DNA of 64,000 nucleotides from Bimuria novae-zelandiae CBS 107.79 (lineage: Eukaryota > Ascomycota > Dothideomycetes > Pleosporales > Didymosphaeriaceae), in contig ML976762.1 in the NCBI GenBank assembly GCA_010015655.1, positions 131,528 through 195,527 on the forward strand, written 5' to 3'. Under the pieces are notes generated by a model. The model saw only the letters and a list, made by a program, of their open reading frames with translations, was not told the origin of the DNA and searched no databases. Shown here piece by piece: positions 32,835 through 44,900 of the stretch. Within the stretch, counting starts at the first letter, position 1; each line of letters starts with the position of its first letter. Made by a program: the position numbers and the translations under genes.

Positions 32835-35800
32835 TCAGTACAGCGTATCCTTCTTGCGTACATCCTCCCAGTTCGTCGCACTTTCACCCGGAACCTGGTG
32901 CTGCCCCGGGATAGTCTGACTGCCGTCAGTTCCACCATGACCATCACCATATCGCTCGACATTCATCGGCAACCCCGTATGCGGCTCCGTTACCGTGTGG
33001 TGACCGCCGGTGACATCCTCTACGGGATGAGCACCGTACACGCCTGGGCGAATTGGCCTGTGGGATGTCAGATACACGAGCAATCAGGGATGTGAATCAG
33101 AGCAACTTACTGGTCTCTAGACACCATGTTCGGATCACTGATCGGTCCATCAGTGCCGACATGTTCACGTTTACCTACCGATCCGGAGTGTTCAAGAGAC
33201 TCCCGCGAGGGATGGCCCTTGGGTGGGTCTTTGTGGAGGACGTGACGACCGTGTTTCTCACCCAGATGCCTCCCATCTTCGTGCTCATCAGGTGCTGCAC
33301 CGGCAGCATACTCCCTCGAATGGCGCGGGCCGTCGCGGGATTGACGTGGGCTATGTTCCGCGCTACCCTCCCGATCCTTATCCTTCTTGTTCAAGAATGT
33401 CAGGAAGCGATGTTTCTTCTCGGGCATACCCTCTCCTTCGGGCTCCTGTGAATGTCTCTCTTGCTCAACTCTTGCAGCCGCGAGTCTCTCATCATGCTCT
33501 TTTTGCTGTTTCTCCAGTTGATTCGCATGCTCATGCTCTTTGTGCTCAGCCTCTTTCTGACGCTTTTTCTCCTCGGCTGCGACGAGCTTGTCGTGGTGCT
33601 TCTGGTCGTGCACTTGCCGTTTCCCGAGCGCTTTTTGTTGATTGTCGAGAGCTTTCTGCTGCTCTTTCGAAAGACGCTCTTGCTCTTTCTGCGCCTCGTG
33701 TTGTGAGAACCCGTACGCACCTGCGCCAAGGGCACCCGCGCCGGCCGCCGTGCCAAGGGCGGCGTTGCGCTTAGTGTGATCTTCCTCGGGAACCTGCGCA
33801 GAGTCGTAGCGCTGGTGTACGGCAGTGTCGGGCTGGTCATACGCGCGGTTTGCCAGTGGTTGCTGAGTTTGATCCTGCCCATGCGTGGCGGCGTATGCTC
33901 CAGCGCCTAACACCCCAGTTTCGCCAACAACAGCTGCATCCCGACCGTAGTGATGTTGACCCTGTGGGACTCCTGATTGTTGAGTAGAAGCGGTAGGATT
34001 GTAGCGTTGCTCCCCAAGGGTTTGCCCCCCAGTACCAGGGTACTGTTTGTCTCCGCCATGCTCACGTGTAGCAGCATATGTTCCACCAACAGCTGCTCCA
34101 AGGCCGCCTGCAATAGTAGTATCGGGCCCATAGTGATGCTGTTGATCTTGGGTAGACGCGTGGGACGGCTGAGAACCAGGAAATTCTGGCTCATGAGCAC
34201 CAGGTGCGGATGGATCGTAACGTTGATCATTCATAGAAGCGGAGGGCTGGGTGCTGGGGTGTTCACCATACGTCTTCGCAACCTCATACGCGCCATACCC
34301 GGCTGCACCAGTGCTTCCTGCAATGGCCGCATCGCGTCCGTAATGGTGTTCCTCTCTACGAGGATCCTTGTCGGGCACGTTCGGCGCAACCTGGTTCGAT
34401 TGCGCTTCTTTTGGTGCGGCTTTCTGTTTCTGCGGATCAGGGAGAACCCTAGGGTCCAGTACGTTCGCAACATCACTTTTATGCGGACCCACAGTCGAAG
34501 GGGCCGGATCTTCAACAGTAGGAGCAGCGTAATGGTGCTTTTGCAAATTGTGATCGGGTTGCACCCGCGGATCAAGAACATTAGCGACATTGCTTTTGTG
34601 GGGTCCAATCGTTGATGAAGCTAGACCAGAGTCGGGCTCATTGTCTCGTTGACTGACATACAAGCCCGCAGTGGTCGCAGCACTGGCTCCTACGAGTGCG
34701 GCATCACGACCATAGTGGTGTTGAGAGTCAGGTTTGACGTCCTGGCTAGCCGTGGGATATCCCTTGTTCTCCAACTCCCGCTCACCAGGCGCTTCATGTT
34801 CCGAAGGCCGGGAAGAATTAACAATATCACCGGGGAGCGCAGCGTTACGCGGTGTACGGTTCTTCGAAGCAGTTGGGTCATATCGTTGCTCGACAAACCC
34901 ACCCCGGGGTGTTGTATCGATGCGTGGATAGATCTGTTGCGAATAGTAGGGGTTCGGCTCGTCAGGAAAGCTATTCTGATCAATATCTGTCGACTCCTTC
35001 TGGTGATGCTTTCCCGCAGCATAAGCACCTGCTCCGGTTTCCCCTACACCTCCAGCGATAGCGGCATCACGATCATAATGATGCTGGGACGTAGGCTCTG
35101 CCGAGCGGGACTGTGGTTGATCTAGAGACCCTGTGTGACGTAATTCGGGCTCTGCGAAAGCGGAGGGACTAGTTTCGGCGACGGGCTTGCTCTGTAGGTA
35201 CGAGGGTGCGTTTTCTTCTTCGACTGGCGTTGGGCTAGGATATTCTCCTGGAATATGCAAGTGGGGATCGAGTCTATTGGCAGTGTCCGTCACATGCGGC
35301 CCGGATTTGAATAAAAGGTCACTCTTTGGGGCATCTGGTGACTGCAGACGTTCTCCTTCGAATTTGTGACCGTGGCCCCCGTGATCGTGATTGCCCCAGC
35401 CATAGGCAGCTGCGGTCGCTGTTGTAGCAGCAACCAAAGCTTCCGGATTCGCGGAACGCGAGGCCTGGGTTTGAGTGTTCGCTTCGGTTCGCTCATCGTC
35501 CTGAGGCATAGTCGAGGCTCTAGTAGCGGTCGCAGCAGCCCCGGCAAGACCCTCACAGCCTCGATCCTCGTGAGGTCTTGTTTCTCGCTCCTTGGTACCA
35601 GGCTCGCGTTCACTGGTGGCAGTTGTCGTTGGAGCCCGCTGAGTGACTCCTCCAGCCAGAGGGAATGATCGGCCAGACTCTGGGACATCCGACACCTGCC
35701 TCTGAGTGTTGATATGGGGTGTCTCACCCAGACCACCAAGATTTGACTCCTCGGGCCTTCCTCTCGACCCATGTTCCGCCAATGCACCCGCACCCACAGC

Positions 35801-36452
35801 GCCTGCACCCAATCCGACGCCCTGTCCGAGGTGTGATGTCTGATCACACGTTCTCGCACCCAGCAAGTCTTCGTTTGGCGCAGCCTGATTGCCTCCATGT
35901 TGACGTTGCTCGAACGGATTGTTGGTCGCTCGTGCTGCATGAGCATCGTTGGATCCTTGAGGGAAGCCGATGACCCCTGACTTGATACTGGCAGTACTTG
36001 TGTCCTCACGTGGAGCTGGTAGATATTGGTCCGGATGCAAGCTGGAAGTTGCGCTTGGCGCGGAAGATGCATCGGCATAGCTGGAAGTGGTCTTGGGTAC
36101 GTGCGGAGTGTTTGAGAAATGCGGTGCATGGTCGGTGGTCTGAATCGGTTCGCCGGCATTGTTACCTTTGGCATATTGGTCGTATATGGGATGGTGTCTT
36201 GAGTAGACATTAGTTTTAGTATGGAGCAGCCGAAAAACATAGCTTACTCAGATTGCTTTGCACCTCCTAGATGACTACCCTCTCCAGACAAGGCTGCGGT
36301 GTTTGAGCGGTCAAACTCGGCTGCGGTAGGCGTATCGTGTCGACCATGTGCGTTGTCGTTCTCCTTCCCCACTCCATGAGATCTATGAGAATCAATAACT
36401 ATTCACATGCGGCAGTGGAGCAAACTCACAGCACGCTCTTAATCTTCTCCAT
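32835..36452 (-). CDS. dehydrin-like DPR-motif protein, 1155 aa, four exons
   Basis: Exons by splice consensus: 36452-36430, 36382-36248, 36197-33111 and 33057-32835; introns of 47, 50 and 53 bp. The large exon alone would stop at 33107, but that TAA lies inside a GTAAGT donor; splicing continues the frame to GVYGAHPVEDVTGG..KKDTLY. The protein starts MEKIKSVLSHGVGKEND. It has DPR motifs GPHKSNVANVLDPRV and GPHKSDVANVLDPRV plus a diverged one (GPHVTDTANRLDPH), about five HHYGRDAAIAGG..GAGAYAA repeats (residues about 430-830), and a Gln/Lys/Glu coiled coil (about 860-970). I see no signal peptide or hydrophobic anchor. Fungal DPR proteins (Aspergillus fumigatus DprA-C, from memory) protect against desiccation, osmotic or oxidative stress, and this is the likely role. 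It diverges from the gene at 38240. Confidence 0.86.
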
Positions 36453-38239
36453 GTTGCCTGCTTTGGAAGCACTGGCGGCCAATGGTCGAAAGAGCAGAGG
36501 ACAGGGTATCACAGGGTTGTCTCTGGAAACAGTTCGAGACGAATTAGCCAAGCTCAAATACAGTAGAGATGGTACTATGGTTTGTGATGCACGCAGGGCA
36601 GTAGCGACCTAGAACGGCCATTGACATCATCGAAGCACTGTTAGCTGCGGGAAGGCGCACCCCGCTGCGTGTAATTGGAACGCACAACGACCGTCACGCC
36701 CAGAACGACACAAAGTACACCCAAACTGGTTTATGAGTTCAAGAGGTGTTAAGTGCCAAACCATTCAAGCTTCGTGTCCCTCGCGGATCGTCACGACCCT
36801 GGCGCTGCATCGTGGACTACGCACGGTGCGAGCTTATTAGTGGGATTGCGCAGAGCTTCAGGACCTCGCGGCTCGAGACAAAGGGCACCGAACAGTCTGC
36901 TGAACACGCGCTATCCTTCAGTATGAGCCAGCTGATGAGGTACGTTTGTGGCGCAGGAACGGGATCTTGCTCCTACAATACATTGTTCGCGATACGAATG
37001 ACGCACGCAGATCGCTGCGTTTACCCCACACCGAGTTCCGGACGCCACCGTATCATCGCAGGCTGCAGCAAAAATAGTCAAAGCTATGACATGCCCAGTC
37101 GTGCTCACGGGTACAGTCAGGACGTTGGGCAGTCGGAAACTGTGACACACACACACAAAAGTAGTACTGGAGAACGGGCCGTAGAGTAGACACTTGCTTG
37201 TCCGAAGTGCTGTCCCCTGTCCGCACCTCCGCTGCACGTGACGTTTTAGGAGCCCTGGAGAGTTGGAGACACGAAGAGCCGCAACGCTCCCATGTCGCTG
37301 GTACCAGCGACGACAAGAGGCCGCGGCTGCGCTATCCCGACCGCAGATCTCTCCCCGATGAACCCTCCGGAAGGGCGGCGGCCCCTGCATTTGAACAGTT
37401 GTGCAGAGAAAAAATCGCGCAACTGGGCCGGGCGGCACCGATGTTGAGCGAGTGAGGCGTCTTTTCCTCCATAGAGCAGAGCCGGCCTTGCCTCTCCCAC
37501 GCGCCTAGTCACACGGTCGCTGCAAGCTAACGTCAACGCTTCTTTGGGCCTTCCTCGGATCTTGGGGGTTCGCGTAAAGTCGTAGATACTGGATCGCGGT
37601 GTGTAGCAATCGTGAAGGATCTCGGCCGGAGGGAGCGGCATGAGGACTTGGCTGATGGATAGACGAAACTCGGCTGCGCGCACCCCTCTTGCCAATCCCC
37701 ATTGATTGATACAAAGAACGGATGACCCAAAGGTCGATATGTTGTCTCCGCAGCTTGCCCTCGCACCTCCACGCTTCGCCGTCATCCTGATCGAGTGCTA
37801 GCGACGCTCGCCTGCTGACCTGCCGCGCGCTTGCCGTATCCTCCCAGTCAAAGTGCACGCATACTACGTACAGTATACCCACCATACCCACATGCACACC
37901 TCGAGCTAGGCCAAAGTCCGGTGCGTTGCCCACGCCGAACCGCGCTGCTGCGAACGCTCTCCTCTCCTCTCCACTGTGCATTCGCGACTTCCCCATACCG
38001 AGCGACATCGAATGCGCCTTCTATTTTTACCGCAAGAGTCAAGTAGGAATCAGGAAGGAGCGGAGGACTACTACTGTACATCGGCAGGCACGAGGTCACT
38101 TCGCGAACCCACTCACCACTCAGCACGTCCGCTACCGTCTTGGTCGTAACGCACCTACCACAGGCCTCTCGCCTCTCTGTGCAATTGAAACCGCAATTAC
38201 TGCAACGACTGCTGCAACAACACGATCACACACACCGCA
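36453..38239. other. divergent intergenic region between dehydrin-like gene and 38240 gene
   Basis: This 1.8-kb stretch should contain both promoters. It has a short CA repeat (about 37144-37158) and scattered CCCCT words (for example about 37378 and 37683) that could be stress-response elements, though such short words occur by chance. Several antisense frames exist, but their composition and lack of motifs do not support genes. Confidence 0.45.
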
Positions 38240-39132
38240 ATGCCGCTCCGATCGCGTCTGCGCCGTGCCTTCACTCGCGGCTCCCACGACGACCCACAGC
38301 TCGTACGGGGCAAGAAGTCGAAGAACCCAGACCCCAATGTCTACCAGCCGGGCGAGAAGATGCCGCCGCTGAAGTACCGCCGGCCTGTCGCTCCAGAACA
38401 CAAAGCACACCTCGAGTCGTTCGACTGGGCCAAGGCATGGCGGCGGAAGAGCGCCCAGAGCATATACTCACCCATGGGGTCCCGCATGGTCTCGCGAAAG
38501 AGCAGCTTCCAGTCATTCCGCACACGGAGAAGCGTCCGCAGCGTAAACAGACGGAGTCAGAGCAAGCCCCGCGGCAATGACGACTACAGGGAGAATGACA
38601 GCGGTATCGGAGCGAGTCTTGACGACGACAACCACATCCGCGAGCACAGCGACGAAGAGGGCGATGTGACGAATGGTGAGTCTAGAGCCTCCATTGCCTT
38701 TGAATTGGCCCATCTAACAGTGGCATAGTCGGCCTCTCTCGCAACCCCACAGAAGACCCGAAGCGCCCCCGCAAATCGTCGAGCATCCACCGCCGGTCCA
38801 TGTCGATACAATCAGGTGGCTCGCGGCCGCCCACGTCGGATCGCGTTCGCCGCCCAAGCGTGGCCAGTCCGCAGAGCGACACGCCGTTCGATCCCGAAGA
38901 ACTCGAGGCGGCGCTACAGAAGACGACGCTAGATCCTACCAAGGAGGTGGATACTCCTTTAGACCGCAGCGGTGAAATCAGTCCGAACCATCCCCATGAC
39001 CGCGCCTTCACAAGCCCCGAGCGGGAGCAGTGGGAGCCAGACCCGCCTCTTCGACCCCGCGAACGTCTTATCGCTTTTGACGACGACCATATCGGACGCG
39101 TGTCTGATCCGCGTCGGAACGACACCCTCTGA
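38240..39132 (+). CDS. uncharacterised basic, serine/arginine-rich protein, 279 aa
   Basis: Two exons: 38240-38675 and 38729-39132, joined across a 53-bp intron (GTGAGT..CTAACAGTGGCATAG) that keeps the frame (DVTN-V-GLSRNPTEDP). The start ATG follows CACACCGCA, an acceptable context. The N-terminus is basic (MPLRSRLRRAFTRG). The middle contains several RxxS/RRxS sites (RKSSFQSFRTRRSVRSVN, RRSQSK, RKSSSIHRRSMS) suited to basophilic kinases. The C-terminal half is acidic and Pro-rich and ends RRNDTL. No membrane segment or catalytic motif is seen. I do not recognise the family; low complexity suggests a disordered regulatory or scaffold protein. Confidence 0.75.
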
Positions 39133-39831
39133 GCATACCTTGAACGAAGAAACAACATGCCCCATGCATGCGTGGGGCGGACACGAGCTGGAGAAGATGA
39201 CTGTACATATTCACTTGATCTGTTTGCATCTGCATTTGGGTGGGGTGGCTGCATCATATATATCTGCATGGCCGACGGCGTTACCAGGGTACGCTGTTGG
39301 ATGCCGATTCCCGCATCCTACACGCGTTTTGTTTTCGTTGGTGGCTGTCTGATTACCGTTTTTCCATATTTTTGCACAGTCTGCGGGAAGTACGTGGTTG
39401 CCAGTGGATCTCGAGGGTGCGCGATCAACTGCGCATGTGCACGAAAATGTGAGAGAGTATCTTCTACAATTGTCAATGGACATGCTTGCCGTGAGTGAAT
39501 GGTCGAGAAACGAATATGGATCCAGTGCAGCGCTCCTGCTCGCCTCCGAAGCGAGCGGAAAGCTATCGCTACCCACCGGAATAGCGCGTGGGAATCGTGA
39601 TGCAGATTCTGGTGCAAACGAGTGCTTGGTGTTCAAATCGGGCCGATCAGAACGGACGGCTTTTAACGGCACTACAGTGTGTACGCGCAACACCACCACA
39701 TAGCTGTTTCGTAGGGACAGAGGAGCAGGTTCGCGGTCCTTCCCCCAGGATCCTGCGTGCTGCTTCCGCACATGTACTGTGTGGGTTTATCTTGCTAGAG
39801 TTGTTCCTCTCCGTTGCGTCAAGGCGTATTT
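39133..39831. other. intergenic, no gene seen
   Basis: Only overlapping short frames on both strands occur here; none has motifs or splice-supported extension. It includes the 3' untranslated region of the preceding gene. Confidence 0.5.
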
Positions 39832-39903
39832 TGTTGCAGTAGGAAAGATTGTGCAATTGTCTGCCTCTCCATTCCGTGTCTGCTATCTAGAAGCTGCGGA
39901 GTA

Positions 39904-41809
39904 CTCGCCCCACACGCCAACCGGAGGTTGGCCCTGCGCAGCCCAACGTAACTTCGCAGCCCAACGTAACTTCGCAGCCCAACGTAACTTTGTATAGAAA
40001 ATCAAAATTGATCCAGTCTTTTGACAGCGTAGACTTCAATTATATAGGCTAATATACAGTAGAGTTGGTGTAGCAAGTAGGGCAGGATCTACAGTCATCT
40101 CTCTAAGAGATAGGACCTATCGGGGCTAATTTTATAGGCTCTGTAAGTAGGCGTCCTTATACGTTTTTGCAGCCTTTCGAGCAACCTTTTAAGCCTTAAG
40201 CTCTACATATTAATTAATTACTTATTACGCTACTTTAATAGTTACTACGCTACCTTTTTATACTAGCCTTTTATTTTTAATCTACCTTTTTTAGCGTTGT
40301 TAAGCTATTATAGTAATATTTATAAGGTTGCGCTAGGCCAGCGCGAGACTATTAATTAGCAATTACGAGCTTTCTAGGAATTTTGTAAGCCTCCTGCTTG
40401 ATATATTGCTTCTCTCTAGGGCGCGCGACATTTTTTGATGCTGTCGCTAATATGCTGTAGGTGTATTGGCGATAGGGCTCGAATTAATAGTGGATAGAAC
40501 TAATAGGGATAGCGTCTGGATAGGTGCTGGCAGCTTCATGTAAACAAGCTCTAGATTAAATAGAAAGATCCTAGTTTTTTTTAGGCGCTTAGGATTGTGC
40601 TGCGCTTAAATATATCTATCCTAATCCCATGGATCGCATGTAGAAATTCAACTTTGTTAAAGTCTATGTAGCTAGTTTAGGTGGCTATCTCTATAGCCTT
40701 TTTGTAATTCTGCTTTAATAGCTGAAAATAGACGACGTCTAGAGGCTGCAGATAATGTAATAAATATAGTAGTAGTAAGAAAGGAAGTATCTTATAATTA
40801 TCGCAGAACTATATAAACTCAATAATAAGGTAGCTACTAAATTTATTAAATATAAGTAATTACTATACGCCTTTCTAGCGCGCGCGCGTTTATATTTTAA
40901 AGAACTTTAGCTACTCTATTAAGATAGAGTTATTAGCGTATTTTAATATTAATATAGCAATTATATAGCTATTAGGCAGCGCCGTATTTGTATACTAGTA
41001 ATAAAGGTAATTAATAGCCTGTATAACAAGCATAGGTTTAAGCACCTCTCTATTACTAGAAATTAATTTAATACTCGTGATATAATCGCGCGACGTCTCT
41101 AACGCAGAAATATAAGAATAATTAAACTCTATAGTAATAATTTATTAATTACTACTAACGCCTATGCGGAAACCGGTTTCGTCTATATTATAGGTGTCTA
41201 ATAGGGTAACGCCGTAGGTGTATATTACCTTTTTAAGCTTAATAAAATAATAGCTGTAAGTTTTAAACGTTACTATTACTATATAATTAATATGCTGCGA
41301 CTGCTACTTTATACAGCAATAGTCTAGATTTCTTAATAGCTATTGCGATAGCTAGTCCTTACTAAGTAAGGAAGCTTTGCTATTAGGGTGCGCGCGATTA
41401 AGGATATATTAAGTAGCACTTTTTAACTATAGTATAAGGCATAGCATGCTAATAGTGTTGTAGTAACGTATATATAACTTTAGCGCTTTATTCTAGGTCT
41501 CTAAGAGTCGTAGATTCGTGCCGCTGTAGTTATAGTAGCTGATCTGGCCTCTAGCGCGCGCTCGAAGTCGCGAAACAGGCACGCTCCATTCGCGTGCTGT
41601 AGCTGCAAAATTAGGTATTTCTAAGCTAGAAAAACTAAAGAGATAATTAAAGATACGCTGCTTAATTTTATAGCTCTCGCTATAATATTTAGGCATAGTT
41701 ATAGGTTGTTTATTAAGAAAATAGAAAAATCCGCGATAAAAAGTTACATTAGGCTGTAAAGTTACGTTGGGCTGCGCAGGGCCAACCTCCGGTTGGCGTG
41801 TGGGGCGAG
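39904..41809 (-). mobile_element. pogo/Fot1-like DNA transposon, 1906 bp, RIP-damaged
   Basis: The terminal inverted repeats are about 51 bp: both ends read CTCGCCCCACACGCCAACCG inward. They are flanked by TA (39902-39903, 41810-41811). Inside the left end lie three 18-bp direct repeats of GCAGCCCAACGTAACTTC (39938-39991); two diverged copies lie at the right end. The body is AT-rich with a broken transposase on the minus strand. Size and termini fit Fot1/pogo elements. The preserved termini contrast with the mutated core. Confidence 0.9.
40100..41696 (-). pseudogene. pogo-like transposase of the 39.9-41.8 kb element
   Basis: ATG at 41694-41696 starts MPKYYSESYKIKQRIFNYLF, then LEIPNFAATAREWSVPVSRL, a psq-type helix-turn-helix. 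The frame stops soon after. Further down, DTYNIDETGFRIGVSS (about 41190-41145) carries the first catalytic Asp of the DDE domain. C-terminal fragments such as SRRLTKFLESS are readable near 40380. Stops of RIP type are numerous, so no active enzyme can be made. The start is clear; the 3' end is approximate. Confidence 0.8.
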
Positions 41810-41940
41810 TACGTATATGCACAAGCGTAAACATCGCTAGTCCCAGATAGGTGTAGCCTTCTCAGAAAGGTGAGCGGCAACCAAGCAAGGGTAGGAGTAA
41901 CCATCTCATAGGGTAAGAGTCATTAAACCGTCACATATTT

Positions 41941-44900
41941 TCTACGACATATTATTAGACTAGAACGCGGGGGAATTTATTGTTGACGAAAAATTGATGT
42001 GGACCTGATATGTGGCCTGTTCAACGCAGCGTAGCGGGATAATGGGTATTGCGTGGACTTGTTAGGTTCGGGGTTCGTGCGCTTCAACGCAGGCACCGAT
42101 TCCACTCGAGTTGCGGGAGGGTAGTGTCGCAGGAGGATATTTGATAGAGCATGCAGGCGAATAATACAACCAAGAACTCATACTCTTCAGAAGCGTGAAG
42201 ACATTCGGCATGTCGAGTTTAAATACGCTGTGGGAGTTTTGTTAGTGAGGTCGCTGGGTAACTCAGACGGTGCGGTGGACGCAAAAGGTGTTCAAGTCGA
42301 TAAGTAGGTTCACTCTCAACATGGCCTGCTTGACAAGACTCGATGTTTTTAATACTGTTGACTACTCTGGAAGAGCTTGCTCGGGAGACCCAGCGGGCAG
42401 CAGTTCTATTCCTACTCCTCCGACTACGCAAAGAAATACTGGATTTGGGGCCGCGGGTTGGTTAGGGTATGCATATGACCTCATGCCAATTGTCACAGCC
42501 GCTGGATATGCTGATCGGGATACATAGGAAGAAGACTGGTATGCGTTATATCTCGACGCTGTTCAGCTGGAGCTTCAACCTCCACGCCCACTCTGGGCAT
42601 TTCGAAAACGGTCAGCATTTACCAATTACGGACGATATCCACCTGTCCTATGGAGTAGTGTATCATCAACGGGGCAAGCTGTAACATCCGCGTCTGAGTT
42701 CACGCTCACCTCAGCCGGATGTGCGCGGCGTACAGCGCACGCGCATTCCGGTGTGTACGGAGAGTTGCGGTGTACGGAGCAGAAGGCCAGTTGATGGAGT
42801 GGAAATGAAGTAATTTTTGCGCGAAGAGAGGCTAGGTAGAAGAAAGGGGTTTGAGGTGCGAATTAAGAGGTTGCGTGTGCAAGGAGGTACAACATTGAAG
42901 GGGGAGAGAGGAGGAATTCAGCGTTGCTTCAGGGGAGGAAGTGCATATCGGTTTTGCCTATGTAGAGCTTGAGGCAGCGAGACGCCGCCGGGGGTGAGGC
43001 TTACAAGATGTGGTTCTAACAGCCGGGGAGAGGGCTCGGAGGAGACAAAGCTTGCGAGAGGCTTACGAGATGGAGAATCAAAGCGAAGTGGGGCATTTTA
43101 GGAGCGGCGTTTGTGACATAGCTGGAGATTGCGAACTGAGTTGAACGAGACAGGTATCCAGTCATGACGGGTAAAAAGGCAGGAGCGAGAGCGACGTGAA
43201 GGCAGTCACGATACATTGACGCGTGCGAATTATGGTTGGGTAAAGTGAAGTCGGATTTTGTGCAGCAGCGCCGTCGCTTCAATCAGAAAGTCAGGTAGAC
43301 GTACGGAAACTACGATAGAGAGAACTCTGCGCCGGAAAATCGAAGTGTGTGGGTCAAGCCAGTGAGTATGCTGGACGAGTGGCAAGAGCGACCTATGATC
43401 AAGTGGAGTAAGACGGTGCATCCATCGAGTCTACGCAGCTGACCTCGAGTCATAGTTTATGCTGTGTCTGGTTATCTAGTCAACCCCTGGTATAATTCAC
43501 GCCGTCATCGGTTCTGAGCGCGAGAGGTGTGGCTGGATCCTCTGCATGACTCGCAAGTGGCACTCCTCCTAGCATCAACGCGCGCGCTGGGCAGCGAGAT
43601 CCATAGAGGGTGATAAGGTTGGTAAGATGGTGTCGTGGCAAAGAAGGACTATAGCGCTATATAAAAGCTATTACAAAGGCTACGCAGGGTCTTCGTCGGC
43701 TACATGGCCATTGGGTGGCCCTTTGAGATTCAACGTCAGCAGTGCTATGGCATGGCTATCACTGACAGTTCTTGAGTGCGGCGTGAGGTAGTGGCAATCA
43801 ACTACACGTAATTTGGAGACTGGATGAATCAGTACGATGTACATGAGGTCGGCGTGCATCTTGGACGGTCTCGCGGTGGGGAAAGTGGTCTTAACCTAGG
43901 TCGAAACCATGGGACCAGTTGACACGCCCGAACAACACAGTGGCGACATGAGGGGACGAAGGCGCAGATTCTAGGGTGCCTTTTGGTTTACTCACGTCTT
44001 CTGGGCACAACAGACTGAATCAACGCGTGTCCCATTATGGTCCCGCATGGAGAAACTCGCGGCTCGTGCATAGGGCTACTCGAACTGGCGTACCAGCTGG
44101 TAAAACCACGCTGACCATGATCCAAAGATCAGTTGACCCCAACGCATGATTGTATAGATTGAGACTATCGATGAGGTGGAATCTGATTATGGCCTGTCTC
44201 AAGCGAAGCCTGGGGTCTGTGGACACCTTCACATGTGGGATGTTGCGTTGTATCAGAGGGTGGTGCGCGCCTCGGATGGCTGTCAGCCGCCGAAGAGGAA
44301 GTCGGTTCCATCAGCGGGACTCAAAGCTGACTTTCATGGGATGCTTGGAGAAACATGTTTTTAAGGCGATCCTCAAGATCTCGTGGGCAATGGGAGCGTA
44401 TGCCAGATTGGCGGCAACGGTGATGAGCCTCGTGCGTGTCTTGAATGGGGAAAGAGGCCCGCTACAATCGACGAGAAGAGAAGGAAGGTACGTAAGAAGC
44501 CACATGCTTGAGAGCGTACGCATGAGGTTGCGGAAGCTCAGCGAATATGCCGCCGCGGAGTCCCACGTCGCTGCGACTACAAGTCAGCCTTCAGCTACTG
44601 GTACTGTTGCCAGCACTACCTGCCTGACCGTAAAAAGCCTCGTCAGGCCTCGCCAAAGTAAATGTGACGATAGACAGGAAATAGAATCCCCTACCAAAGC
44701 CTGCTGGCAGGCCAGTCATGTGGGCACAAGGCCAGTACCTCGTCTCGAGATCCCATTTAGGGCCACACGCCAGAAAAAATCTCGATGAGGCCACCTCAAG
44801 CTGTTCATCGAGACGAATGCTAGCACATGACGTCGTCGAGCAGCGGAATGCGACTAATGCTCCACCCGATGTCGTGCCGAAGAATGCACACAACACCAGT

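Larger units (their letters stand above)
39832..41935 (-). mobile_element. solo LTR of the TGTGACGG family, split by a pogo element
   Basis: Read on the minus strand, the LTR starts TGTGACGGTTTAATGAC (ending at 41935) and finishes CCTACTGCAACA (39832). Both outer sides carry TATTT (39827-39831, 41936-41940). Removing the pogo element (39904-41809) and one TA leaves about 196 bp. The matching duplication across 2.1 kb shows that the LTR was already a solo copy in place before the DNA transposon landed in it. The LTR parts are not RIP-damaged. Confidence 0.86.

Noticed and set aside
33107..33109. TAA as the true stop of the dehydrin-like gene
   Set aside because: It lies within a consensus donor (CA|GTAAGT) and a CACAG acceptor 53 bp on restores the frame into a family-like C-terminus.
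33223..35668. Plus-strand frames of 100-212 codons opposite the dehydrin-like gene
   Set aside because: They are mirror frames of a long repetitive coding exon; composition and repeats are explained by the minus-strand gene.
36911..37785. Antisense frames of 175-179 codons upstream of the dehydrin-like gene
   Set aside because: Overlap each other in different frames in GC-rich DNA; no motifs; lie in the divergent promoter region.
44150..44788. 212-codon plus-strand frame as a gene
   Set aside because: No domain, odd composition, no splice or start support, and comparable chance frames overlap it.
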